From an uncultured Rikenellaceae bacterium (lineage in GTDB: Bacteria; Bacteroidota; Bacteroidia; Bacteroidales; Rikenellaceae), in the NCBI GenBank assembly GCA_910577285.1, contig CAJTLO010000001.1, positions 17,095-81,094 on the forward strand: 64,000 nt of DNA. Reading direction: 5' to 3'. A program made the translations under genes and the position numbers. Below, in pieces: positions 8,805-16,963 of the stretch. Under the pieces are notes generated by a model that saw only the letters and a list, made by a program, of their open reading frames with translations, was not told the DNA's origin and made no database searches. Positions within the stretch are counted from its first letter, which is position 1. The number at the start of each line of letters is the position of its first letter.

Positions 8805-10100
8805 TTATGCCTCTTCGTCGGGTTCCTCTTCTTTGTTTTCATCTTCGTCCTCCGTCGTTTCGTAGGCGAAGGTCATGCTGACGCGGGTGGAGGAGGTAGG
8901 GTAGGTGATATCCGTCGCTGCGGAGGAGAGCTCCTCCCCGTTGCGCTGGTAGGTGTAGAGGTAGCGGCTGGCCCATGCGGCCTGTTTGCCCTGCGGCGAG
9001 TGTATCTGCGAGTTGATCGTCACGCTTTCGGGGAAGTTGCTCTGCGGGTATCCCGTCAGGCCGAGTATCCGGAAGCCCGTGAGGGAGTAGAACGGGGTCC
9101 CTTGTGCCTCGGGAAGGACGAAAAGATGCCATACGTCGGCCGTCAGGTTGTTGTCCTGGTAACCCTCTTCCCGGGTGGGATAGCGCAGTTTGTATTGAAC
9201 GGTATCCTGTACGTTGACCGCCGGGTTGCTCGTATAGTAAACGGTGACGAGGCTGATGCTGTCGATGCTGAGGTTGTCGTAGAAGTAGTCGAATGTCTGG
9301 CGGACTACCTGTGCCGTATCGAGCGTCTGTCCGTTGCGCATCTGAATGGTTTCCTGGCGCGATACCTGCTTCAGCAGTTTGTCTTCGCTGGTGTCGTAGC
9401 TGAAGGAGATCGTTACAGTCGAGCGGTCGAGGATGATCCCCGTGTTCGCGTCGGCGAAGGACCACTCGAGGTTTTCGTAGCCGTAGGCGCGACCGTCGAG
9501 CATCTTGACGGGGAACGAGCTTTCGTCCTCTCCGATCCGCATGGTGACCGTGCCCGTCGTGCCGCTTTTTTTGATCGAATAGGTGACGGCGCCTTCGCCG
9601 CTGCCCACCGTGAAGGAGTTCACGACGTCCTCGTTTTCCTCATATCCGAAGGAGATTTCCGAGGGGCCGTCGAGCGTGCCGCCCGTGACGATGCGGCGGA
9701 TGCCGGCGAGCCGGCGCGGTCGGGGGACGGGCGGCTGGGTGACCTGGACCGTCGTCCCGATGTTGCCGGGGAGTTTGATCTCTACCCGCGCACGCCGGTC
9801 GACGCCGGTGTAGTTGGCCGATTTGGCCGTGATGGTGATCGAAGTTCCCTGCGGGGAGCCCGACAGGGGGGTGACGTTGAGCCACCGGGTCGTGTCGCCC
9901 TGCTCGTAGAAGATGCGTGCATACCACTCGGCACTGGCCCGGAAACGGAGCGTGAAGGGATTGGTGCCTGCAAGCGTGACCGCGTGCATGTCGGGGTCTT
10001 CTATGTCGACGTAGGCGTCGTCGTGTGCGCACGATGCGGCCAGTGCGGTGAGAAGGCATAGGGGGAGAAGGGCGTTGAGGAGGATCGGTTTGATCTGCAT
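8805..10100 (-). CDS. Putative lipoprotein with BACON-like N-terminal domain
   Basis: The 431-residue product starts with a lipoprotein signal (hydrophobic PLCLLTALAAS, then Cys24). A BACON-like immunoglobulin-fold domain follows at about residues 35-115 (ASAEWYARI, WLNVTPLSGSPQGTSITITA, RRARVEIKLPG), a domain of Bacteroidota surface proteins. The rest is beta-rich and unrecognised, ending in an acidic tail (DEDENKEEEPDEEA). An in-frame ATG at 10133 lies 29 bp from the TATCTTTG edge of the upstream repeat array and is an alternative start with a longer signal peptide. Cell-surface location is inferred; no enzymatic motif is visible. Confidence 0.75.
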   Translation of the reverse strand: MQIKPILLNALLPLCLLTALAASCAHDDAYVDIEDPDMHAVTLAGTNPFTLRFRASAEWYARIFYEQGDTTRWLNVTPLSGSPQGTSITITAKSANYTGVDRRARVEIKLPGNIGTTVQVTQPPVPRPRRLAGIRRIVTGGTLDGPSEISFGYEENEDVVNSFTVGSGEGAVTYSIKKSGTTGTVTMRIGEDESSFPVKMLDGRAYGYENLEWSFADANTGIILDRSTVTISFSYDTSEDKLLKQVSRQETIQMRNGQTLDTAQVVRQTFDYFYDNLSIDSISLVTVYYTSNPAVNVQDTVQYKLRYPTREEGYQDNNLTADVWHLFVLPEAQGTPFYSLTGFRILGLTGYPQSNFPESVTINSQIHSPQGKQAAWASRYLYTYQRNGEELSSAATDITYPTSSTRVSMTFAYETTEDEDENKEEEPDEEA

Positions 10101-10162
10101 GGCTTCGGATCGGATTGAGAATCTATTCGGCATCCGCGTGCGGCGTACCGTTACTTTATCGG

Positions 10163-10330
10163 CAAAGATACGGAAAGTCGAGCGCAAAACCGAATGCCGT
10201 TCGGTTTTGCCGAGACGAAGTATCTAAGGCAAAGCCAAAGATACGGAAAGTCGGGTGCAAAAACGCATGGCATGCGCTTTTGTCCGGACGAAGTATCCCC
10301 GAGACAGAGTCGAAGATAGCGAAAGACTCG
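10163..10330 (-). repeat. 74-bp hairpin repeat array A (about 2.3 copies)
   Basis: Unit starts at 10163, 10236 and 10311 are 73 and 75 bp apart; the outermost is degraded. Read toward the downstream minus-strand gene, each unit contains a hairpin (GCAAAACCGAA with TTCGGTTTTGC, perfect in the innermost unit) and ends in TATCTTTG, a -7 promoter motif. The same unit occurs at 41.6-41.9 kb and 61.0-61.2 kb. The rest of the gap to 10509 shows no gene. Confidence 0.88.
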
Positions 10331-10509
10331 GCGAACCCCGAATGCGGTAGGCGGCGCGGCGTGCCCCGGCGGGCCGTTTCGGGAAAAGAACCCGAATGGC
10401 ATGCGTCGTCCCGGTCGGAGGAGGTCCCCACGGCCGGCACAAACGTCCGGTGCGGCCGGCCGAAGGGGCGGAGAGCTCCGCACGGAGTAGGGGTTGGGCG
10501 GTGTGTCCG

Positions 10510-11340
10510 TTATCGTTCTTTCTCCGCCTTCGGCGGGAGGAGCAGCGTGCGTTCCAGCAGGTAGTGCGGGACAGGGGTGCCGTCGGGCGATGCGGTCGTG
10601 GTGTCGCCGACGATCATGAATCCGCTTTTCACGGCGGCCGCCACGACCCGCCCGTGGCGCTTGTCGATCGTCGTGCGCAGGGTGTGCATTCCCTTGCGGC
10701 GGCAGTAGCAGTCGATGAAGAGCAGGGTGTCGCGCACATAGCCTCTTCCCCGGTCGTCGGGGGCGATCCACAGCTCCTCGAGCAGCAGCGTTCCGTCGGG
10801 GCGGGACTGCAGAACGAGGAGTCCCACGTCCCGGCGGGCGGCGTGCAGCAGGTAGCATTCGCAACCCTTCTCGATGAGCGTCGGCAGGTCGGCGGCTTTC
10901 GTTTTTCCCTCGGCGGCGAGGGTCGCCGCCCGCCGGAATCTTCGTTTTCCGCCTGCGGGCAGCAGACGGAGGTTCTCCTCCGGACGCAGGGTGGCGAAGG
11001 AGAGGATGTGCCATGCGACCCCTGCGAAGACGATGCCCAGCACGATCCGTAGCCACAGGGCCTCCGTCACGAAAAGGATGCAGAAGAGAATGGCGGCGAA
11101 CATCAGCGACAGTGCCGTGATTTTGCTTCCCAGGGTAATGGCCCGCTTCAGGCGGTAGTTGCGGATGTAGAGGCCGAACAGGGGGTGGGTCATCAGCCAC
11201 CCGTATAGTCGGTCGGAACCGTTGCAGTAACACCACGCCGCGAGCAGCAGGAACGGGGTGGTGGGGAGCAGCGGCAGGAAAATGCCCAGGATGCCGAGGG
11301 CCAGCGCCGTGCTGCCGAGCGTGACGTAGACGAGTTTCAT
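10510..11340 (-). CDS. YbaN (DUF454) membrane domain fused to a GNAT-type acetyltransferase domain
   Basis: The first ~95 of 276 residues match the YbaN/DUF454 inner-membrane family, with the signature LPLLPTTPFLLLAAWCYCN and three hydrophobic segments. The C-terminal ~130 residues look like a GNAT acyltransferase: ELWIAPDDRGRGYVRDTLL resembles the acetyl-CoA-binding motif A (R/Q-x-x-G-x-G/A) and AAAVKSGFMIVGD the following strand-helix. YbaN proteins usually consist of the membrane part only, so this is a fusion with no frameshift. The ATG at 11340 begins the DUF454 domain exactly. The substrate is unknown. Confidence 0.75.
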   Translation of the reverse strand: MKLVYVTLGSTALALGILGIFLPLLPTTPFLLLAAWCYCNGSDRLYGWLMTHPLFGLYIRNYRLKRAITLGSKITALSLMFAAILFCILFVTEALWLRIVLGIVFAGVAWHILSFATLRPEENLRLLPAGGKRRFRRAATLAAEGKTKAADLPTLIEKGCECYLLHAARRDVGLLVLQSRPDGTLLLEELWIAPDDRGRGYVRDTLLFIDCYCRRKGMHTLRTTIDKRHGRVVAAAVKSGFMIVGDTTTASPDGTPVPHYLLERTLLLPPKAEKER

Positions 11341-11379
11341 GGAGTGCAAAGTAAAGCAACTTTGCGGGAATTTCCATCC

Positions 11380-11560
11380 GGCCGTCCCTTGGCCTTTCGG
11401 CCGCTCCGCCTTTCGGCCGCTCCGCCTCTCGGCCGCTCCGTTTCTTGGCTGCTCCGTTCCTCGGCCGTTCCGCCCCTTGGCTGCTCCGCCTCTCGGCCGT
11501 TCCGACCCTTGGCCTTTCGGTCCCTCCGCCTCTCGGCCGTTCCGACCCTTGGCCGATCTG
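11380..11560. repeat. 16-bp minisatellite (about 11 imperfect copies)
   Basis: The unit is roughly GGCCGCTCCGCCTCTC and varies at a few pyrimidine positions (TTTC, TCTC, CCTT, TCTT). One copy near 11515-11535 is longer. The array lies in the 5' flank of the YbaN/GNAT gene and outside any credible coding region. Confidence 0.85.
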
Positions 11561-11611
11561 CCTCCGAGTTTATTCCTTCGTCCCATGCCCGATCCCTCCC
11601 GGGGTAAAATG

Positions 11612-11643
11612 AATGCAGGGAAGCGCATGCGCTTCCCTGCATT
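11612..11643 (-). terminator. Terminator of the DUF3078 gene
   Basis: A 32-bp perfect palindrome (AATGCAGGGAAGCGCA and its complement) lies 44 bp beyond the minus-strand stop codon. It is followed on the minus strand by CATTTTA, a modest T-tract. Confidence 0.75.
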
Positions 11644-11687
11644 TGCCGGAGGCGGTCCTGCGGGTGGCAGGAGCCTGTGCGGGCCGA

Positions 11688-12626
11688 TCAGAAGTTCACC
11701 TGGAATCCGATGCCCAGCACCTCCTTGAGTTGCAGACGGGGCGAACCGGGCGTGGTGGCCGTCTTGCCGAAACGGATGTCGTCGTCGTAGATCATGTTCA
11801 CGTGGAGGTTGGCGGTGAGCCAGTTGGTGAGGGCGTAGTTGAGCTGTATGTCCCAACTGATGTCGATGTTCTGCGGATTGTGCAGGTAGTTGGAGTAGAG
11901 CTCCAGACGCGAGTAGAGCGAGAGCCTTTTCCAGATGGTGGTGTTCACCTCCGCACGGACGTTGGCGCCGAATTCGTTGAGGATGCGGTGCCCGCTCTTC
12001 ACGCCGAATGCACCGGCTTCGGAGAGCTTGTCGTTGCAGACGAAGGTGGCGCGGTAGGTAGCCGGCGAGGCGATGATCGTCAGCCACGGGGTGGGCGTGT
12101 AGGTCAGACCGAGACCCACGGAGAGATAACCGGGCGCCATGAAGTCGGAGATGTAGTCCGTAGAGGAGACCTTGTAGTCGTAGCCTTTGGCGAACTGGGT
12201 GTTGAAGGTAGCCGTAGCGCCGGCGTAGAGTTTTTTGGCTATCAGACGGCCGTAGTTGGTGGTGAGGTAGATCTTGTCGTTGGTCTTGCGCGTTCCGTCG
12301 GTGCTCGTGCGGTTGATACCGTAGGCCAGTTCCAGACGGTTGGTCCAGAGGTTGCGTCCGTCGTTGTAGTCGAGCGAATAGTCGAGGGCGGCGTTTACCG
12401 CGATGGAGGGATCGCCGCCGGCATTCCAGTTGGAGAACGACGCCTGCGATACGTTGAGTCCGACGTTGCCGTTGCGTTTCCAGGGCGATACCTCGGGCGC
12501 CTGTTCGGCGGCCTGTTCCATGACGGCCTTGGTGGTTTTTGCGATGTCGTCGGTGGTGGTGGGGGACTGTGCCCATGCGCTTCCTGCCAGGAGCAGAGCG
12601 GCGGCGGAGATGTACAATTTCTTCAT
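11688..12626 (-). CDS. DUF3078 domain outer-membrane beta-barrel protein
   Basis: The 312-residue product has a clear signal peptide (MKKLYISAAALLLAGSAWA, cleavage before QSP). It then shows the DUF3078 pattern, including a segment GLNVSQASFSNWNAGGDPS followed by alternating beta-strands with aromatic belts. It ends in FQVNF, a terminal phenylalanine typical of BAM-inserted barrels. An upstream in-frame ATG at 12668 would ruin the signal peptide. A TAACTTTG promoter motif lies at 12694-12701 on the minus strand. The family is common in Bacteroidota and of unknown function. Confidence 0.88.
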   Translation of the reverse strand: MKKLYISAAALLLAGSAWAQSPTTTDDIAKTTKAVMEQAAEQAPEVSPWKRNGNVGLNVSQASFSNWNAGGDPSIAVNAALDYSLDYNDGRNLWTNRLELAYGINRTSTDGTRKTNDKIYLTTNYGRLIAKKLYAGATATFNTQFAKGYDYKVSSTDYISDFMAPGYLSVGLGLTYTPTPWLTIIASPATYRATFVCNDKLSEAGAFGVKSGHRILNEFGANVRAEVNTTIWKRLSLYSRLELYSNYLHNPQNIDISWDIQLNYALTNWLTANLHVNMIYDDDIRFGKTATTPGSPRLQLKEVLGIGFQVNF

Positions 12627-12808
12627 GGTTATCTGTTTTTGGAATGATATGCAGTGGGTTGCTTTCAAGAGACGCTTCTATTGAAAATCGTGCCAAAGTT
12701 ATGAATCCTGCCGGGCGGATGGCGCAAGGTCCTCTGTTTTTCTTGCGCGGGGGAGCAGGCGGCCGGGCGCTGCACGGCGGTACGGCGCAAAAAAATGTGG
12801 CTGCGGAT

Positions 12809-12839
12809 TTTGAAGCTGTCGGGAAATGAATTAAATTTG
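12809..12839 (+). promoter_or_regulatory. Promoter of the pyr operon leader
   Basis: TTTG at 12809-12812, a 19-bp spacer and TAAATTTG at 12832-12839 form a near-ideal Bacteroidota promoter. Transcription would begin near 12846, about 200 bases before pyrC. I see no TAnnTTTG motif between the leader terminator (12967-12993) and pyrC. Confidence 0.75.
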
Positions 12840-12866
12840 TCCCAATTTAAGCGATACGAAAACGAG

Positions 12867-12968
12867 ATGACGGGGAAGGAGAGCGATAAACGTACGGAAA
12901 ATTGTGTCGAGACCTTTTTTACCGGTTACGAAACCGCCGTTTCCCTCGTTGTTCCCGATAATTTTTAG
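12867..12968 (+). CDS. 33-codon leader reading frame before pyrC
   Basis: A 33-codon frame starts about 20 bases from the inferred transcript start and runs MTGKESDKRTENC to VVPDNF. Its stop codon (12966-12968) touches the stem of an intrinsic terminator, as in attenuator leader peptides. The middle (CVETFFTGYETAVSLV) faintly recalls the start of C_GCAxxG_C_C-family proteins, so a truncated gene is an alternative reading. Expression is not proven. Confidence 0.35.
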   Translation: MTGKESDKRTENCVETFFTGYETAVSLVVPDNF

Positions 12969-12993
12969 GCAGCTGCTCAAGGCTGCCTTTTTT
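12967..12993 (+). terminator. Intrinsic terminator inside the pyr leader (possible attenuator)
   Basis: AGGCAGC (12967-12973) pairs with GCTGCCT (12982-12988), loop TGCTCAAG, and the T-run spans 12988-12993. It lies between the leader promoter and pyrC, only 59 bases before the pyrC start. I find no clear antiterminator arm, so attenuation is an inference from layout. Confidence 0.7.
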
Positions 12994-13051
12994 GTGGGTG
13001 GTGTTTCGTTCGCCCTTGCATGGCAAGTTCTCTTTAAAAACATATCGATCT

Positions 13052-14347
13052 ATGAAAAAGCTGCTCAAAGGGGGACAGGTATATTCCGGCGGAGCGTTCG
13101 TCCGTGCCGACGTGTTGGTGGAGGACGGCATCGTGGCCGCTGTGGGTGCTGCGGCCGATCCGCAGGCCGAGGTGGTCGACGTGGCAGGCAAGCACCTGCT
13201 GCCGGGACTGATAGACGTACATGTCCATTTCCGCGAGCCGGGCTTTTCGTATAAGGAGACCATCGCGTCGGGGAGCCGTGCGGCGGCCCGCGGCGGCTAT
13301 ACGACGGTCTGCACGATGCCCAACCTCAACCCGGCTCCCGATACGGCGGAGCATCTTCAGGAGCAGTTGGAGCTGATCCGCGAGGGGGCGGTGGTGAAGG
13401 TGGTGCCCTACGGCACCATCACCATGCGGCAGAGCGGCGGCGGAGAGCTGTCGCAGATGGCCCGCATGCGGGACCGGGTGGTCGGCTTTTCCGACGACGG
13501 CCGCGGCGTGCAGGAGGATGGCGTCATGGAGGCGGCCATGCGCGAGGCCGCCCGGCTGGAGAGGCCCATCGTGGCCCACTGCGAGGTGAATGCCCTGCTG
13601 CACGGGGGGTACATCCACGACGGAGAGTACGCGCACCTTCACGGCCACAAGGGAATCTGTTCCGAGAGCGAGTGGCGGCAGGTGGAGCGCGACATCGAAC
13701 TGGTCCGCCGCACGGGCTGCCGCTACCACGTCTGCCATGTCTCTACGAAGGAGAGCGTGGAACTGGTGCGCAGGGCCAAGGCCGAGGGGCTTGCGGTGAG
13801 CTGCGAAACGGCGCCGCATTACCTCGTGATGACCGACATGGACCTGCGTGAGGAGGGGCGTTTCAAGATGAATCCGCCCATCCGCAGCGCCGAAGACCGT
13901 GCCGCACTCATCCGCGGCATCCAGGACGGGACGATCGAGGTGATCGCCACCGACCATGCGCCCCATTCCGCAGCCGAGAAGGCCAAGGGGCTCGCCGGCA
14001 GCGCATTCGGCATCGTGGGGTTGGAAACTTCCTTCCCGGTGCTCTACACGCGTCTGGTGCGCGAAGGCGTCCTCTCGCTCGAAAGACTCGTGGAGGCGAT
14101 GAGCACGGCACCCGGCCGGTTGTTCGGATTGGGCGGAGAGATCGCGGTCGGACATGCGGCCGATATCGCCGTTTTCGATCTGGAGGCACGCTACCGGATC
14201 GATAGCTCCGATTTCCTTTCGCAGGGGCACGCGACGCCCTTCGACGGCTGGGAAGTGCAGGGGCGCAACGTACTGACGCTCGTGGACGGCCGCGAGGTGT
14301 ACCGCGACCCTTCGCTGGGAGGCGGGGACGTCGCGATCGGGGCGTGA
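13052..14347 (+). CDS. pyrC: Dihydroorotase
   Basis: The 431-residue zinc enzyme cyclises carbamoyl-aspartate to dihydroorotate, the third step of UMP synthesis. The amidohydrolase metal motif DVHVHFREPG is at about residues 55-64. Later metal ligands lie in IVAHCEVNA and VCHVSTKES, and the catalytic aspartate in VIATDHAPHS. Length and motifs match the bacterial long-type dihydroorotase. The ATG at 13052 is chosen over upstream in-frame alternatives because it starts the typical KLLKGGQVYSGG strand. It is first in the pyr operon and sits behind the leader terminator. Confidence 0.96.
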   Translation: MKKLLKGGQVYSGGAFVRADVLVEDGIVAAVGAAADPQAEVVDVAGKHLLPGLIDVHVHFREPGFSYKETIASGSRAAARGGYTTVCTMPNLNPAPDTAEHLQEQLELIREGAVVKVVPYGTITMRQSGGGELSQMARMRDRVVGFSDDGRGVQEDGVMEAAMREAARLERPIVAHCEVNALLHGGYIHDGEYAHLHGHKGICSESEWRQVERDIELVRRTGCRYHVCHVSTKESVELVRRAKAEGLAVSCETAPHYLVMTDMDLREEGRFKMNPPIRSAEDRAALIRGIQDGTIEVIATDHAPHSAAEKAKGLAGSAFGIVGLETSFPVLYTRLVREGVLSLERLVEAMSTAPGRLFGLGGEIAVGHAADIAVFDLEARYRIDSSDFLSQGHATPFDGWEVQGRNVLTLVDGREVYRDPSLGGGDVAIGA

Positions 14348-14354
14348 GAAGAGG

Positions 14355-14371
14355 CCGGGCGGACCGCCCGG
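14355..14371. promoter_or_regulatory. Intercistronic hairpin after pyrC
   Basis: CCGGGCGG and CCGCCCGG form a tight hairpin a few bases past the pyrC stop, with no T-run. The core is the same as in the 4612-4635 hairpin between efflux genes. Confidence 0.4.
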
Positions 14372-14408
14372 TAATTTCGGATATTACAGTGAGACAGTTA
14401 AAGATATC

Positions 14409-15158
14409 ATGTATAAACGCGGGATCTATAGAATCAAGTCGAACGAGCCGCTGACGGAGACGGTTTTCCGGATGGTGGTCGAGGGCGATACGCAATACCT
14501 GACGGCACCGGGGCAGTTCGTGAACATCGAGCTGCCGGGCAAATTCCTTCGCAGGCCGATTTCGGTGTGCGACTACGACGAACATACCGTTACGCTGATC
14601 TACAAGGTGGTCGGCGAGGGTACCGCCCGGATGGCCGGCATGGCTGCGGGCGGGGAGCTGGATATGCTGACGGGGCTGGGGAACGGATTCTCCACCGCCG
14701 TAGCCGCGCGACACCCCCTGCTGGTGGGCGGCGGCGTAGGCGTACCTCCGCTCTACAACCTGGCCAAGAGGCTGCTGTCCGAAGGGCGGCGGGTGACGGT
14801 GGTGCTCGGTTTCAATACCGCGTCGGAGGTCTTCTATGCCGAGGAGTTCGAGGCGTTGGGCGTCGATGTGGTCGTGGCCACGGCCGACGGATCGCGCGGA
14901 GTGCGGGGATTCGTGACCGATGCCATCGCCGCCGGATGTACGGATTACGACTACGTGTATGCCTGCGGTCCGATGCCGATGCTCCGGGCGCTCTCCGGTG
15001 CGGTGCATGTGCCGGGGCAGTTCAGCTTCGAGGAGCGGATGGGGTGCGGTTTCGGCGGATGTATGGGTTGCACCTGCCGTACGCACAACGGCAACAAACG
15101 GATATGCAAGGAGGGTCCGGTGTTGACTACGGACGAAATCATATGGGAGGAGCGATGA
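14409..15158 (+). CDS. pyrK: Dihydroorotate dehydrogenase electron-transfer subunit PyrK
   Basis: The 249-residue protein carries FAD and a 2Fe-2S cluster and passes electrons from PyrD to NAD. An FAD-binding barrel comes first, with the family motif LRRPISVCDYD at residues 48-58. An NAD-binding part follows (LLVGGGVGVPPLYNLAK). The C-terminal cluster cysteines lie in MGCGFGGCMGCTC and RICKEGP. Its stop overlaps the pyrD start in an ATGA, so the two subunits are probably translationally coupled. This marks the partner as a class 1B enzyme. Confidence 0.95.
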   Translation: MYKRGIYRIKSNEPLTETVFRMVVEGDTQYLTAPGQFVNIELPGKFLRRPISVCDYDEHTVTLIYKVVGEGTARMAGMAAGGELDMLTGLGNGFSTAVAARHPLLVGGGVGVPPLYNLAKRLLSEGRRVTVVLGFNTASEVFYAEEFEALGVDVVVATADGSRGVRGFVTDAIAAGCTDYDYVYACGPMPMLRALSGAVHVPGQFSFEERMGCGFGGCMGCTCRTHNGNKRICKEGPVLTTDEIIWEER

Positions 15159-16096
15159 ACGGAAAGGAGATGAATACGACGGTGTGCGCTCCCGACTTGT
15201 CGGTGGAGCTGAGCGGGCTGCGGCTCGACAATCCGGTGATCCCCGCGAGCGGGACCTTCGGCTTCGGCGCCGAGTTCGCCGAATTCTATGACCTGGACAT
15301 CCTCGGTTCGTTCTCTTTCAAGGGGACGACGCGGGAGGCCCGTTTCGGCAATCCCACGCCCCGCATCGCGGAGTGCCGCGAGGGGATGATCAATGCCGTG
15401 GGGCTCCAGAATCCCGGCGTGGAGGCCGTGATCGGCGAGGAGCTGCCGCGCATCGCGCGGATCTTCCACAAACCCGTGGTGGCCAACATCAGCGGTTTCT
15501 CGGTGGAGGACTACGCCTACTGCTGCGAGCGGATGGATGCGCAGGAGCAGGTGGGCATCATCGAGGTGAACATCAGTTGCCCCAACGTGAAACACGGCGG
15601 GATGAGTTTCGGCACCGTGCCCGAGAGCGCCTACGAGGTGACCCGGGCCGTGAAAGCCGTGACCACCAAGCCCGTCTACATGAAGCTGAGTCCCAACGTG
15701 ACCGACATCGTGTCGATCGCCAAGGCGTGCGAGGAGGGCGGTGCCGACGGACTGACGCTGATCAATACGCTGCTGGGCATGCGCATCGACCTGCGCACGC
15801 GCCGGCCCGTCATCGCCAACACCATGGGCGGTTTCTCGGGGCCGGCCATCTTCCCGGTGGCGTTGCGCATGGTGTACCAGGTGGCCAGGGCGTGCCGGAT
15901 TCCGGTGATGGGGTGCGGCGGCGTGGCCACGGCCCGCGATGTGATCGAGATGATGATGGCCGGTGCCACGGCGGTGCAGGTGGGAGCCGAGAACCTGCGC
16001 AATCCGTATGCCTGCAAGGAGATCGTCGAGGCGCTTCCGGCCGAAATGGAGCGGCTCGGGATAAGCCGTCTGCGGGACATCATCGGCGTGGCCTGA
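15155..16096 (+). CDS. pyrD: Dihydroorotate dehydrogenase, class 1B catalytic subunit
   Basis: The 313-residue FMN enzyme oxidises dihydroorotate to orotate together with PyrK. Motifs include NPVIPASGTFGFG near the N terminus, the catalytic loop with cysteine NISCPNVKHGG, and the FMN phosphate-binding segment MGCGGVATARDVIEMMMAGA. The active-site cysteine in place of serine is the class 1 hallmark. The ATG overlaps the pyrK stop by four bases; a second in-frame ATG lies at 15170. It is third in the pyr operon. Confidence 0.96.
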   Translation: MNGKEMNTTVCAPDLSVELSGLRLDNPVIPASGTFGFGAEFAEFYDLDILGSFSFKGTTREARFGNPTPRIAECREGMINAVGLQNPGVEAVIGEELPRIARIFHKPVVANISGFSVEDYAYCCERMDAQEQVGIIEVNISCPNVKHGGMSFGTVPESAYEVTRAVKAVTTKPVYMKLSPNVTDIVSIAKACEEGGADGLTLINTLLGMRIDLRTRRPVIANTMGGFSGPAIFPVALRMVYQVARACRIPVMGCGGVATARDVIEMMMAGATAVQVGAENLRNPYACKEIVEALPAEMERLGISRLRDIIGVA

Positions 16097-16213
16097 GGGG
16101 CGCGGCACGCGGCGGAAGCGGGGCGGACGGAGGGAAGACCGACCGTCGCCCTCCGGGGCGCGTGTCCCGGTGGACGAGAGAAAGAAAATAATCGATAGCA
16201 ATAGAAGATAGCA

Positions 16214-16915
16214 ATGGCAAAAGACGTGATCATCGCGTGCGACTTTCCGAGCGCGAAGGAGACTTTCAGGTTTCTCGACCTTTTTACGCAGGAGAAGCCT
16301 TTTCTGAAGATAGGCATGGAACTGTTCTATGCGGAGGGCCCCGCGATCGTGAAGGAGATCAAACGGCGCGGACACAGGATTTTCCTCGACCTCAAGCTGC
16401 ACGACATTCCCAATACGGTGAAGCAGGCGATGTCGGTGCTCGCGCAGTTGGATGTGGACATGACCAACGTGCATGCCGCCGGTACGATCGACATGATGCG
16501 TGCGGCGGTGGAGGGCCTCACCCGGGCGGACGGTACGCGTCCGCTGCTCATCGCCGTGACGCAGCTCACCTCCACCAGCGAGGAGCGCATGCAGCGCGAA
16601 CTGCTGATCCAGGCCCCCATCAACGACACCATCGTGCAGTATGCCCGCAACGCCAGGGAGGCGGGGCTCGACGGCGTGGTGTGCTCGCCGCTGGAGGCAG
16701 GTATGGTGAAGGAGGCGTGCGGAAGCGATTTCGTGACCGTGACGCCGGGCGTTCGTTTCGCCGACGGCGCGAAGGGCGACCAGGTGCGGGTGACGACCCC
16801 GGCCCGTGCGGCGGAGATAGGCACCGACTACATCGTGGTGGGGCGTCCCATCACGGAGGCCGCCGACCCGGTGGGAGCTTACCGCCGCTGTGTGAAAGAG
16901 TTCATGATGCAGTAG
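16214..16915 (+). CDS. pyrF: Orotidine 5'-phosphate decarboxylase
   Basis: The 233-residue TIM-barrel enzyme converts OMP to UMP, the last step of the pathway. The catalytic motif FLDLKLHDIPNTV holds the Asp-x-Lys-x-x-Asp catalytic residues. The phosphate-binding end is IVVGRPITEAADPVGAY. Length and motifs fit the short bacterial (B. subtilis-type) enzyme. It lies 117 bp after pyrD in the same direction; the gap has no terminator that I can see. Confidence 0.96.
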   Translation: MAKDVIIACDFPSAKETFRFLDLFTQEKPFLKIGMELFYAEGPAIVKEIKRRGHRIFLDLKLHDIPNTVKQAMSVLAQLDVDMTNVHAAGTIDMMRAAVEGLTRADGTRPLLIAVTQLTSTSEERMQRELLIQAPINDTIVQYARNAREAGLDGVVCSPLEAGMVKEACGSDFVTVTPGVRFADGAKGDQVRVTTPARAAEIGTDYIVVGRPITEAADPVGAYRRCVKEFMMQ

Positions 16916-16963
16916 GCGGACGAACGAATAACCCGACTTCAATAATTAAAAAACCGACATACG

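Noticed and set aside
12994..13051. GTG start at 12992 for pyrC adding 20 residues
   Set aside because: The extra residues come from the terminator T-run and leader and do not match the dihydroorotase N terminus.
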